Positions 1 to 7,867 of a DNA stretch of 64,000 nucleotides are shown one piece after another; within the stretch, counting starts at the first letter, position 1; each line of letters opens with the position of its first letter. The translations under genes were made by a program, and so were the position numbers. This DNA comes from Isoptericola dokdonensis DS-3 (GTDB lineage: Bacteria > Actinomycetota > Actinomycetes > Actinomycetales > Cellulomonadaceae), in the NCBI RefSeq assembly GCF_001636295.1, contig NZ_CP014209.1, positions 1,426,001 through 1,490,000 of the forward strand, in the 5' to 3' direction. The notes under the pieces were generated by a model. That model saw only the letters and a program-made list of their open reading frames with translations. It did not search any database and was not told the origin of the DNA.

Positions 1-430
1 GGAACCCCCAGTGGAGGTAGGTCTGGCCCATGGCGGCCTGGGCGAGCTGCGGCTCGTCGCCCGAGACCCCGGGCTTCGGCGAGGTGAAGTGCGACAGCGG
101 CTCGGCGACGCCGTAGTAGACGAGGCCGATCCCCATGCCGGTGGCGAACAGCATCGCGAACCACACGGGCAGCTTGAAGTCGGGGACGCCGTCGTCCGGT
201 CCCAGGGTGATCTCGCCGAACCGGCTCACCCCGACCCAGATCGCGAAGATGAGGAACGCCGCGACGATGACGATGTAGTACCAGCCGAACCCGCTGATCA
301 CCCAGCCCTGCAGGGTGCTCATGACGTCGGCCACCCCGTCGGAGAAGACCACCGTCACCAGGACGAAGAGGAGGATCAGTCCGGCGGCCGGGTAGAAGAC
401 CGCGGGGGCGAGTGTCGATCGTCGGGCCAT
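1..430 (-). CDS. BCCT family osmolyte transporter, N-terminal part (cut by window start)
   Basis: Carrier of the betaine/choline/carnitine family, which imports quaternary ammonium osmolytes with Na+ or H+. Only the first 143 residues are in the window and the reading frame is open at base 1. TM segments are seen near residues 9-30 and 47-68. A BCCT-typical stretch with GMGIGLVYYGVAEPL near residue 100 is followed by HFTSP and a Gln/Ala-rich segment ending in GQTYLHWGF. The ATG at 430 has GAGG about 7 bases upstream. It follows the terminator of the first peptide-transport operon on the same strand, so it is probably its own unit. The substrate cannot be told from this fragment. Confidence 0.9.
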   Translation of the reverse strand, partial: MARRSTLAPAVFYPAAGLILLFVLVTVVFSDGVADVMSTLQGWVISGFGWYYIVIVAAFLIFAIWVGVSRFGEITLGPDDGVPDFKLPVWFAMLFATGMGIGLVYYGVAEPLSHFTSPKPGVSGDEPQLAQAAMGQTYLHWGF

Positions 431-470
431 GGCGTCACCCTCACCCGGTTCGTGGTGCCCGGCAAGCGCA

Positions 471-506
471 AGGACGCCGGCAGGCCCGGGGGCCTGCCGG
501 CGTCCT
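471..506 (-). terminator. Intrinsic terminator of the first Dpp-type operon
   Basis: Perfect 16-bp inverted repeat (471-486 with 491-506) and a 4-base loop, 17 bases after the stop of the double-ATPase gene. There is no long U run, as is usual in high-GC actinobacteria. Confidence 0.8.
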
Positions 507-522
507 CGGCCGTGCGGTGGGC

Positions 523-2268
523 TCAGCCGGCGATCTGGTCGCCGACCAGGCCCGCGCCCGGGATGGCCGCGAGGAGGTCGCGCGTGTACTGCTCGCGCGG
601 GCGGTCGAACACCTCGTCGGTGCTCGCCTGCTCCACGACCCTGCCCGACTGCATGACCACCACGTCGTCCGCGATCTGGCGGACGACCGCCAGGTCGTGG
701 GTGATGAACAGGTAGCTCAGGCCCAGGTTCTTCTGCAGGTTGTCCAGCAGCTCGAGGATCTGCGCCTGGACGAGCACGTCGAGCGCGGACACCGCCTCGT
801 CGAGCACGACGACCTCGGGGTTGAGGGCGAGGGCTCGGGCGATGGCGATGCGCTGGCGCTGGCCTCCGGAGAGCTCGTTGGGGAACCGGCGCATGGCGGA
901 CTGCGGCAGGGACACCAGGTCGAGCAGCTCACGGACCCGCTGCTCGCGCTCCTTCGCCGACCCGACGCGGTGCAGCTTCAGCGGCTCCTCGATCGAGCGG
1001 TAGATGGAGAACATGGGGTCGAGCGACCCGTAGGGGTTCTGGAACACCGGCTGGATGCGACGCCGGAACGCGAACGCCTCCTTGGTGTTCAGGGAGGCGA
1101 CGTCGACCCCGTCGAACTCGACGGTGCCGGACGTGGGCTCGAGCAGGCCGAGCACCATGTTCGCGGCGGTCGACTTGCCGGAGCCCGACTCGCCCACCAG
1201 GGCGAGGGTGCGCCCACGGCCGAGGGTGAACGAGACGTCGTCCACGGCCTTGAAGTCGGTCGTCGAGCCCGGGCGGGAGCCGCGGATCTGGAAGACCTTG
1301 GTGAGGTTCTTCGCGACGACGACGTCCTTCGGGCCGGCCGGAGCCTGCTCCACGTCGCCGTGGTGCGCCTTGAGCTCCTCGGACTCCTCGCCGTGCTCGT
1401 GCGCGACCTGGATGCGGCGCGACGCGAGCGACGGGGCCGAGGCCACGAGCCGCTGGGTGTACGGGTGCTGCGGGTCGGCGAGGATCTCCCGGGCGGGCCC
1501 GGACTCGACGATGCGGCCCTTGAACATCACGACGAGGTGCTCGGCGCGCTCGGCGGCCAGGCCCAGGTCGTGGGTGATGAACAGCACGGCGGTGCCGAGG
1601 TCGCGCGTCATGTCCCCGAGGTGGTCGAGGATCTGCCGCTGCACGGTGACGTCGAGCGCCGAGGTGGGCTCGTCGGCGATGAGCAGCCGGGGGCGCGAGG
1701 CCAGGCCGATGCCGATGAGGGCACGCTGGCGCATGCCGCCGGAGAACTCGTGCGGGTACTGCCGGGCGCGGCGCTCGGCGTCGGGCAGGCCGGCCTCGGC
1801 CAGCACCTCCGCCACGCGGGCCCGCAGGTCGGCCTTGGACCCTTGGAAGCCGTTGGCCTTGAGGGCCTCGGTCACCTGGGTGCCGATGCGCCACACCGGG
1901 TTGAGGTTCGACATCGGGTCCTGCGGGACCATGCCGATCTCCCGGCCGCGCAGGGCCTCCTTGGCCTTGCGGGTCGCGCCGACGAGCTCGCGCCCGCCGA
2001 ACGTGATGGACCCGCCGGTCACGCGGCCCGTGCCGGGCAGCAGGTCGATGATCGCCGCGGCGGTCGTCGACTTGCCGGAGCCGGACTCGCCGACGATCGC
2101 GACGCTCTGGCCGGGGTAGACGGTGAGGTCGACGCCGCGCACGGCCTGGACCTCGCCGACGGCGGTGGTGAAGGAGATCTGCAGGTCGCGGATCTCCAGC
2201 AGCGGCGTGCTCGGGTCGACGGGGCGGTCCTCGCCGTCGCCCTCGGTCACGGTGATCTGTGTCGTCAT
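523..2268 (-). CDS. Dpp/Opp-type ABC transporter ATPase, DppD-DppF fusion
   Basis: Energizes uptake of a peptide or other family-5 ligand at the inner face of the membrane. At 581 aa it holds two full ABC domains, where many bacteria have separate DppD and DppF proteins. Domain 1 has Walker A GESGSGKST at residues 60-68, signature SGGMRQR and Walker B LLIADEPTSALD. Domain 2 has a second GESGSGKST near residue 365 and signature SGGQRQR. Its Walker B reads VVVLDEAVSALD, with Ala where Pro is usual. The ATG overlaps the stop of the permease gene by 4 bases (ATGA), so the two are translationally coupled. It is the last gene of the operon. Confidence 0.95.
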   Translation of the reverse strand: MTTQITVTEGDGEDRPVDPSTPLLEIRDLQISFTTAVGEVQAVRGVDLTVYPGQSVAIVGESGSGKSTTAAAIIDLLPGTGRVTGGSITFGGRELVGATRKAKEALRGREIGMVPQDPMSNLNPVWRIGTQVTEALKANGFQGSKADLRARVAEVLAEAGLPDAERRARQYPHEFSGGMRQRALIGIGLASRPRLLIADEPTSALDVTVQRQILDHLGDMTRDLGTAVLFITHDLGLAAERAEHLVVMFKGRIVESGPAREILADPQHPYTQRLVASAPSLASRRIQVAHEHGEESEELKAHHGDVEQAPAGPKDVVVAKNLTKVFQIRGSRPGSTTDFKAVDDVSFTLGRGRTLALVGESGSGKSTAANMVLGLLEPTSGTVEFDGVDVASLNTKEAFAFRRRIQPVFQNPYGSLDPMFSIYRSIEEPLKLHRVGSAKEREQRVRELLDLVSLPQSAMRRFPNELSGGQRQRIAIARALALNPEVVVLDEAVSALDVLVQAQILELLDNLQKNLGLSYLFITHDLAVVRQIADDVVVMQSGRVVEQASTDEVFDRPREQYTRDLLAAIPGAGLVGDQIAG

Positions 2269-3245
2269 CGCTTGCGAGCCTTCGGGTCGAGGGCGTCGCG
2301 CACGACGTCGCCCATCATCATGAATCCGAGCACGGTGATCGCCAGCCCGGCGGCCGGGTAGAGCAGGATCTCCGGCGCGGTGCGGATCGCGCTCTGCGCG
2401 GCGGAGATGTCACCGCCCCAGGAGACCGTGGACGGCGGCAGGCCGATGCCGAGGAAGCTCAGCGTGGCCTCGGCCACGATGAACTGGCCGAGCGCCACCG
2501 TCGCGTAGACGATGATCGGCGCGGCCGAGTTCGGCAGGACGTGCTGGAGCAGGATCCTGCCCTTGCCCATGCCGAGCGACTTCGCGGCGGTGACGTACTC
2601 GTTGTTCTTCACCGACAGCACCGTGCCCCGCGTGATGCGGGCGATCTGTGGCCAGCCGAACACCGCGAGCACGAACGCGACGGTGAAGGCCGTCCGGTTC
2701 TGCGACAGCGACATGATGACGATCGCACCGAGGACCAGCGGGATCGCGAAGAAGATGTCGGTGGTGCGGGACAGGATCGTGTCGAACCACTTGCCGTAGT
2801 AGCCGGCGATGGAGCCCATCGTCGTGCCGATGACGACGACCATGAGGGTGGTCAGCACACCGACGACGACCGACGCGCGGGCGCCGTAGATGGTGCGCGT
2901 GTAGATGTCGCAGCCCTGCCGGTCGAAGCCGAACGGGTGACCCGCCTCCGGCCCGCCGAGGGCCTGGCTGAGGTTGCAGTCGAGGCGCGGGTCCAGCGAG
3001 GTGAACCAGGACGGGAACGCCGCGACGAGCACGACGACCACGATGATCACGCCGGCGACCCAGAACAGCGGGCGGCTGCGCATCTGGTGCCAGGAGTCGC
3101 GCCACAGGCTCGTCGGCGCCTCGTCGGTCCTGACGGCGTCGACGGCGCCGAGGCCGCCCTCGTCGAACGGCGCGGTGTAGCGCTCCTGGCCGGGTCGCGG
3201 GGTGGTGGCCGCGGCGCCCGGGGTGTCGTAGCGGTTCTCAGGCAT
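2265..3245 (-). CDS. Dpp/Opp-type ABC transporter permease, DppC-like
   Basis: Second membrane subunit of the importer, 326 aa. A cytoplasmic N-terminal tail of about 80 residues precedes the first TM helix, as in DppC/OppC, and about six TM segments follow. The coupling loop facing the ATPase reads SLGMGKGRILLQHVLPN, the EAA-type motif of this family. The extracytoplasmic part has the family-typical HPFGFDRQGCD segment. The start overlaps the end of the DppB-like gene by 8 bases, and the stop overlaps the ATPase start. Confidence 0.94.
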   Translation of the reverse strand: MPENRYDTPGAAATTPRPGQERYTAPFDEGGLGAVDAVRTDEAPTSLWRDSWHQMRSRPLFWVAGVIIVVVVLVAAFPSWFTSLDPRLDCNLSQALGGPEAGHPFGFDRQGCDIYTRTIYGARASVVVGVLTTLMVVVIGTTMGSIAGYYGKWFDTILSRTTDIFFAIPLVLGAIVIMSLSQNRTAFTVAFVLAVFGWPQIARITRGTVLSVKNNEYVTAAKSLGMGKGRILLQHVLPNSAAPIIVYATVALGQFIVAEATLSFLGIGLPPSTVSWGGDISAAQSAIRTAPEILLYPAAGLAITVLGFMMMGDVVRDALDPKARKR

Positions 3246-4164
3246 AGCGGATCCTCGGGTCGAGGGCGGCGTACAGCAGGTCCACCAGGAGGTTCGCCCC
3301 GATGTAGACCAGCACCAGCACGGTGGTGAGCGAGACGACGGTGATGGACTCGCCGCGGGTGATCGCGTCGTAGAGCGTCCCGCCGACGCCGTTGATGTTG
3401 AAGATGCCCTCGGTGATGATCGCGCCGCTCATGAGGGCGCCGATGTCGGCGCCGAGGAACGTCACCACGGGGATGAGGGAGTTGCGCAGCACGTGGCGGC
3501 CGGTCACCTGGGACCGGCGCAGGCCGCGGGCGCGCGCCGTGCGCACGTAGTCGGCCGACAGGTTCTCCGCCACCGACGTGCGCGTGAGCCGCAGGACGTA
3601 CGCGAACGACGTCGCCGCCAGCACCATCGCGGGCATGAGCAGACTGACGAAGTCGGGATCTCGTCCCGCGGTGACGGGCAGCCACTCGAGCTTCACACCG
3701 ACGACGATCTGCATGACGAAGCCGACGACGAACGTCGGGACGGCGATGAAGAACAGGCTGACGACCAGCGCCGTGCCGTCGAAGATGCCGCCCTTGCGCA
3801 TGCCGGCCCACAGGCCGAACGCGATGCCGAAGACGGCCTCGATGACGAGCGCCATGAGCGCGAGCTGGATCGTGACGGGGAACGCCGCGGCGATGACGTC
3901 GGCGATCTCGCGACCGCGGAAGTCGACGCCGAAGTCGAGGGTCACGACGCCCTTGAGGAAGAGCAGGTACTGGACGATGAACGGCTGGTCCAGGTTGTAC
4001 TCGGCGCGGATCTGGTCCTGCACCGCCTCGGGCAGACCGCGTTCGCCGCCGAGCGCGGCGACGGGGTCGCCGGGGCGCAGGAACACCAGGGCGTAGAGCA
4101 GGAGGGTGGCCCCCAGGAACACAGGGATCACCTGCAGGAGCCTGCGTCCGAGATACCAGAGCAT
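3238..4164 (-). CDS. Dpp/Opp-type ABC transporter permease, DppB-like
   Basis: First membrane subunit, 308 aa. It begins MLWYLGRRLLQ, the usual amphipathic start of DppB/OppB, followed by TM1. The EAA loop is ARGLRRSQVTGRHVLRNSLIP-like and the protein ends with the family's LDPRIRYA tail. The ATG at 4164 has GAGGAG 10 bases upstream. A 225-base gap packed with hairpins separates it from the binding-protein gene, unlike the overlapping genes downstream of it. Confidence 0.94.
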   Translation of the reverse strand: MLWYLGRRLLQVIPVFLGATLLLYALVFLRPGDPVAALGGERGLPEAVQDQIRAEYNLDQPFIVQYLLFLKGVVTLDFGVDFRGREIADVIAAAFPVTIQLALMALVIEAVFGIAFGLWAGMRKGGIFDGTALVVSLFFIAVPTFVVGFVMQIVVGVKLEWLPVTAGRDPDFVSLLMPAMVLAATSFAYVLRLTRTSVAENLSADYVRTARARGLRRSQVTGRHVLRNSLIPVVTFLGADIGALMSGAIITEGIFNINGVGGTLYDAITRGESITVVSLTTVLVLVYIGANLLVDLLYAALDPRIRYA

Positions 4165-4222
4165 GCGAAAAAGTCTCCTCGTGGGCCCGGGAGGTTCTCC
4201 CCAGGCTACGGGTTACACGGGC

Positions 4223-4333
4223 CCGCGGCCCGGTCGGGCCGCGGTCACAGCGGTGGGCGGGGAGGCCTGGTGGGCCTCCCCGCCCGCGCGACGAGCGGTC
4301 GGCGGGTCCGAGGTGGACCGGGCCGACCGCTCG
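4223..4333 (-). repeat. Array of three GC-rich hairpins before dppB-like gene
   Basis: Three consecutive inverted repeats lie between the binding-protein gene and the DppB-like gene. The first is a perfect 10-bp dyad at 4223-4244. The second pairs 4260-4267 with 4273-4280. The third pairs 4292-4303 with 4322-4333 and has a nested GGTCC/GGACC stem. With the terminator hairpin at 4340-4380 they probably stabilise or attenuate the operon transcript so that the binding protein is made in excess. This role is inferred. Confidence 0.7.
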
Positions 4334-4339
4334 GTGCCC

Positions 4340-4380
4340 GAGGCGGCCGGGCCGGGAGAGTGTCCCGGCCCGACCGCCTC
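4340..4380 (-). terminator. Attenuating terminator after the first binding-protein gene
   Basis: 18-bp inverted repeat (4340-4357 with 4363-4380) with one mismatch and a 5-base loop, 9 bases past the binding-protein stop. It lies inside the operon, so it is likely a partial terminator. Confidence 0.75.
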
Positions 4381-4389
4381 AGGGGGTCG

Positions 4390-6012
4390 TCACTCCTTGG
4401 TGATCTGGTACAGGATCGGGTCGCTGTCCCAGCCGAAGACGACGTTCTCGACGTTCTCGCTGAAGGCGCCGGTCGCGTTCTGGTACCACAGCGGGATGCC
4501 GGGGAGGTCGGAGAACAGGATCTCCTGCGCCTCCTTGTACAGCGCGGTGGCCGTCTCGGCGTCGGGGGCGGAGCCCGCCTCGGCGAGCTTGGCGTCGAAC
4601 TCCTCGGAGGAGTACTGGGCGTCGTTCGAGCCCGCACCCGTGCCGTAGACCGGCCCGAGGAAGTTGCTCATCGACGGCCAGTCGGCCTGCCAGCCACCGC
4701 GGAAGATGCCGTCGACCTCACCGTTGTCACGGGCGTCGAGGAACTCGTCGAACGTCGTGTACGGTGCGAACTCGCACCCGATGCCCAGGTCCTGGCGGAT
4801 CGTGGTGCAGACGGCGTCGATCCAGTCCTGGTGGTCCGAGTCGGCGTTGGAGGCGATGTTCAGCGTGTAGTCGCCGACCGGGTCCATGGACTCGGCCTCG
4901 TCCCACAGCTCCTTGGCCGTGGCCGGGTCGTACGCGAGCATCTCGGAGCCCGGGATGTCGTCCGACCAGCCGTCGATGACCGGCGACGTGAAGTCCTTCG
5001 CCGGGGTGCGCGAGCCGGCGAAGAGCTGCTCGGTGATGGTGTCGCGGTCGATCGCGTGCGAGATGGCCTGGCGGCGCATGTGGCCGGCCTCGCCCTGGAA
5101 CTCGGGCAGCCACTCCGGGACGTTGACGACCTGGATGAGGGCCGACGGCTGGTTGACCGCCCGCTCGCCCAGCTCGTCCTCGAAGGTCGCGAAGGCCGAC
5201 GACGGCACGTTGATGACGACGTCGAGGTTGCCGCCGAGGAGGTCGTTGTACGCGGTGTCCTCCTCGGTGTAGGCGAGGAGGTCGACGCCACCGTTGGCCG
5301 CCGCGCGGGGACCGTTGTAGGACTCGTTCGGGACCAGGTTGATCTCCTGGTCGTGGGTCCACGAGTCGAGGACGTACGGGCCGTTGCCGATCGGGGTCTC
5401 GTCGAAGGTCGACGGGTCCTCGAAGAACGCCTCGGGCAGCGGGGAGAACGCCGAGTAGCCGAGCCACAGCGGGAAGTCGGCCGCCGGCGCGGAGAGCTCC
5501 GCGGTGATCGTCAGCTCGTCGGTGGCCTCGACCGCGATGTCGGAGCTCTCCTCGGCGGAGAAGCCGGCGAAGCCGTTGAAGAAGTACTGCTGGTTCTGGG
5601 CGTTGTCGAGGTCCGCCGTGTACTTCCAGGCGTCCACGAAGGAGCTCGCGGTGACGGGGGTGCCGTCGGAGAAGGTCCAGCCGTCCTGGAGCGTGATCGT
5701 CCAGGTCGTGTTGTCCTCGGACTCGATGGACTCGGCGACCTCGTTCTGGATGCCACCCTCGGCGTCGTAGTAGACGAGGCCCGAGTAGATGTTCTTGACC
5801 ACGAGACCGCCGTAGACCTCGTTGGTCATGCCGGGGGTCAGCGGGTTCTGCGGCTCACCGCTGCTGACGGAGACGACGCCGCTGCTGGCGCCGTCGCCCT
5901 CACCGGTGGCGGTCGAGTCGCCGTCGCCGGAGCCGGAGCTCCCGCACGCGGAGAGCAGGAGTGCCGAGGCAACGGTGAATGCCCCGATCCCTGCGAGTCG
6001 ACGAGGGGTCAC
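4390..6012 (-). CDS. Family-5 extracellular solute-binding lipoprotein of first Dpp-type system
   Basis: Catches the substrate outside the membrane and delivers it to the permeases, 540 aa. The GTG at 6012 is chosen because AGGAGG lies 4 bases upstream and the protein then opens directly with a lipoprotein signal. Its lipobox is LLSAC with Cys23 as the lipidation site, followed by a Ser/Gly/Asp/Thr-rich linker. A longer frame reaches 6135 but adds an Arg/His-rich tail before the signal, unlikely for a secreted protein. The body has family-5 features such as the YNGP segment and a C-terminal IPLWYQN stretch. Members bind di- or oligopeptides, but some bind oligosaccharides, nickel or glutathione. 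The carbon-type operators upstream keep a sugar ligand possible. Confidence 0.93.
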   Translation of the reverse strand: MTPRRLAGIGAFTVASALLLSACGSSGSGDGDSTATGEGDGASSGVVSVSSGEPQNPLTPGMTNEVYGGLVVKNIYSGLVYYDAEGGIQNEVAESIESEDNTTWTITLQDGWTFSDGTPVTASSFVDAWKYTADLDNAQNQQYFFNGFAGFSAEESSDIAVEATDELTITAELSAPAADFPLWLGYSAFSPLPEAFFEDPSTFDETPIGNGPYVLDSWTHDQEINLVPNESYNGPRAAANGGVDLLAYTEEDTAYNDLLGGNLDVVINVPSSAFATFEDELGERAVNQPSALIQVVNVPEWLPEFQGEAGHMRRQAISHAIDRDTITEQLFAGSRTPAKDFTSPVIDGWSDDIPGSEMLAYDPATAKELWDEAESMDPVGDYTLNIASNADSDHQDWIDAVCTTIRQDLGIGCEFAPYTTFDEFLDARDNGEVDGIFRGGWQADWPSMSNFLGPVYGTGAGSNDAQYSSEEFDAKLAEAGSAPDAETATALYKEAQEILFSDLPGIPLWYQNATGAFSENVENVVFGWDSDPILYQITKE

Positions 6013-6103
6013 GTGTCCTCCTGGGTGTGTGTGCCGGTCCCGGGATGGTGCCCGGGCGGCCGGTCGCGGGTGCGGGTCCGCACTCGCGCCATGATCGCGA
6101 AGG

Positions 6104-6109
6104 AGCCTA
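6104..6109 (-). promoter_or_regulatory. Likely -10 element of first Dpp-type operon
   Basis: TAGGCT on the minus strand about 92 bases before the GTG. A TGACGG-like -35 lies about 18 bases upstream. It sits in a short A/T-richer patch. The -35 match is weak. Confidence 0.4.
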
Positions 6110-6196
6110 TCCCCTCGTTTGGTGGCCCCCGTCACCTATCGGGCCGGCTTGGCCCGATCGTGACCTGATTGGAACGCGCCCGACACATGGCGACCA

Positions 6197-6212
6197 GCGC
6201 AAGCGGTTTCGC
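6197..6212. promoter_or_regulatory. LacI/GalR-type operator upstream of first Dpp-type operon
   Basis: Reads GCGAAACCGCTTGCGC on the minus strand. This fits the GCGNAANCGNTTNCGC dyad with central CG typical of LacI-family sites. It lies 185 bases before the binding-protein start and 12 bases from the CRP-type site. Confidence 0.55.
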
Positions 6213-6223
6213 AGATGATTCAC

Positions 6224-6239
6224 TGTGATCTGGGTCACA
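6224..6239. promoter_or_regulatory. CRP/GlxR-type cAMP-receptor binding site
   Basis: TGTGA-N6-TCACA with both half-sites perfect. The dyad extends to 8 bp on each side (CACTGTGA and TCACAGTG, 6221-6242). It overlaps the stop codon of the ATPase gene ending at 6235, so it most likely serves the binding-protein operon downstream on the minus strand. Confidence 0.7.
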
Positions 6240-6981
6240 GTGCGACGGTGGGGCCCCGGAGCGCGCCGTCGTGCAGGTCGACGACCCGGTCCGCCCGCGC
6301 GACCAGCTCGGGGTCGTGGGTGGTCACCACCGCCGCCGTGCCGGCCGTGTGCACCAGCTCGCGCAGCAGGTCCATCACCCGACGGCCGGTCGCCGAGTCG
6401 AGCTGGCCCGTCGGCTCGTCCGCCAGGAGCACCCGCGGCTCCGCGACCAGGGCGCGAGCGATCCCCACCCGTTGCTGCTGACCACCGGACAGCTCGTACG
6501 GGCGCTGGTCCGCGTGACCGGACAGGCCCACACGCTCCAGCGCGTCGGCCACCCGCTCCGCCCGCTCCCCCGCCGGGACCCGGCGCAGGCGCAGCGGCAC
6601 CTCCACGTTCTCCGCGGCCGACAGCACCGGGACGAGCCCGAACGACTGGAAGACGTACCCGATCTCGTCACGTCGCGCGGCCAGCACCTCGTCCGCCGGG
6701 ACCGCGGTGAGCTCCCGCTCCCCCAGCCACACCCGGCCCGACGTCGGGGCGTCCAGCCCGCCGAGCACGTTGAGCAGCGTCGTCTTGCCGGACCCGGACG
6801 GCCCCCGCACCACCAGCAGCTCCCCGGCGGCCACCTCCAGGGTCACCCCCTGGAGGGCGTGCACCTGCGCGTCGCCCCGGCCGAACGTCCGGGTGACGTC
6901 CGCGCAGCGCAGCGCCGCCGTCGGCGCCGTGGTGGCCGCGGCGGCCGACGGGACGGACGGCGGTGTCGTGGGGGTGCTCAT
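6235..6981 (-). CDS. MacB/LolD-type ABC transporter ATP-binding protein
   Basis: ATPase of the MacB/LolD type that works with FtsX-like permeases in export or in mechanotransmission across the membrane, 248 aa. Walker A GPSGSGKTT is at residues 60-68, the signature SGGQQQR and Walker B LLADEPTGQLD follow, and the switch His sits in TTHDPEL. An Ala/Thr/Pro-rich N-terminal tail of about 22 residues precedes the domain. AGGAGG lies before the ATG, which overlaps the stop of the other ATPase gene by 4 bases. It is the last of four coupled genes and probably forms a heterodimer with its neighbour or serves the second permease. Confidence 0.93.
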   Translation of the reverse strand: MSTPTTPPSVPSAAAATTAPTAALRCADVTRTFGRGDAQVHALQGVTLEVAAGELLVVRGPSGSGKTTLLNVLGGLDAPTSGRVWLGERELTAVPADEVLAARRDEIGYVFQSFGLVPVLSAAENVEVPLRLRRVPAGERAERVADALERVGLSGHADQRPYELSGGQQQRVGIARALVAEPRVLLADEPTGQLDSATGRRVMDLLRELVHTAGTAAVVTTHDPELVARADRVVDLHDGALRGPTVAL

Positions 6982-7856
6982 CGGGGGTCCTCCTCGTCGC
7001 GGTCCGGGCGGACCTGCACGTGGTCGGGCTCGAGCGCGAGACGCACGCGCTCGCGCAGGTCCAGGGCCTCGACGAACTCGTGCGGCAGCTGGAGCCGGCC
7101 CACCCGGTCGAGGACCGCGTACTCCTGCGCGTGATGCGTCTCGACGCCGTCGGCGTCGGTCTCGGTGCGGCGCAGCACCTCCGTCGAGGTGCGGCCGTCC
7201 CGGATCTGGATCGTGCGCGCCACGTGCCCCGAGACCGTGGGGTCGTGCGTGACGACCAGGGTCGTGACACCGGTGGCCTCGTTGACGCCGCGCAGCGCCT
7301 CGAGCACCTCGACGCTGGTGGCCTCGTCGAGCTCGCCCGTGGGCTCGTCCGCCAGGAGCACCTGCGGGCGGTTCGCCACGGCGACGGCGATCGCGACGCG
7401 CTGCTGCTGACCACCGGACATCTCGCCCGGCCGCCGGTCGGCGACGTCCGCGACGCCGAGCAGGTCGAGCAGCTCGGCGACCCGGGGGCCGCGCTCGCCG
7501 CGGGGGCCCCGGGCGACGTCGAGCACGAGCCGGACGTTCTGCGCGGCCGTCAGGTACGGCAGCAGGTTCCGCGACGTCTGCTGCCAGACGAACCCGACCC
7601 GGTGCCGCTGGAAGTCGACGCGGCCCGCCCGGGTGAGGGTCGACAGGTCGACGCCGGCGACCGACGCCGACCCGCCCGTGGGGGTGTCCAGCCCGGACAG
7701 GATGCCCAGCAGCGTGGACTTGCCCGAGCCCGAGGCCCCGACGACGGCCACCAGCTCGCCCCGCTCGACGGTGAGGTCGAGGCCCTGGAGGGCCTGCACC
7801 TCGACCCCGTCGGTCGCGAAGATGCGCACCAGGCCGCGGCACACGATGTCGCTCAT
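6978..7856 (-). CDS. MacB-type ABC ATPase with C-terminal AbrB-like domain
   Basis: ATPase of the same exporter, 292 aa. Walker A GASGSGKST is at residues 40-48, signature MSGGQQQR at 146-153 and the Walker B Asp near 170. About 70 residues follow the ATPase core. Residues 245-283 (EYAVLDRVGRLQLP, then RERVRLALEPDHVQVRP) look like the swapped-hairpin AbrB/SpoVT fold, normally a DNA-binding or dimerization module. Here it may pair the two ATPases or sense something; that is inference. AAGGAGGAG precedes the ATG. The gene lies 11 bases after the FtsX-like permease gene and overlaps the next ATPase gene. Confidence 0.9.
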   Translation of the reverse strand: MSDIVCRGLVRIFATDGVEVQALQGLDLTVERGELVAVVGASGSGKSTLLGILSGLDTPTGGSASVAGVDLSTLTRAGRVDFQRHRVGFVWQQTSRNLLPYLTAAQNVRLVLDVARGPRGERGPRVAELLDLLGVADVADRRPGEMSGGQQQRVAIAVAVANRPQVLLADEPTGELDEATSVEVLEALRGVNEATGVTTLVVTHDPTVSGHVARTIQIRDGRTSTEVLRRTETDADGVETHHAQEYAVLDRVGRLQLPHEFVEALDLRERVRLALEPDHVQVRPDRDEEDPR

Positions 7857-7867
7857 GGTCTCCTCCT

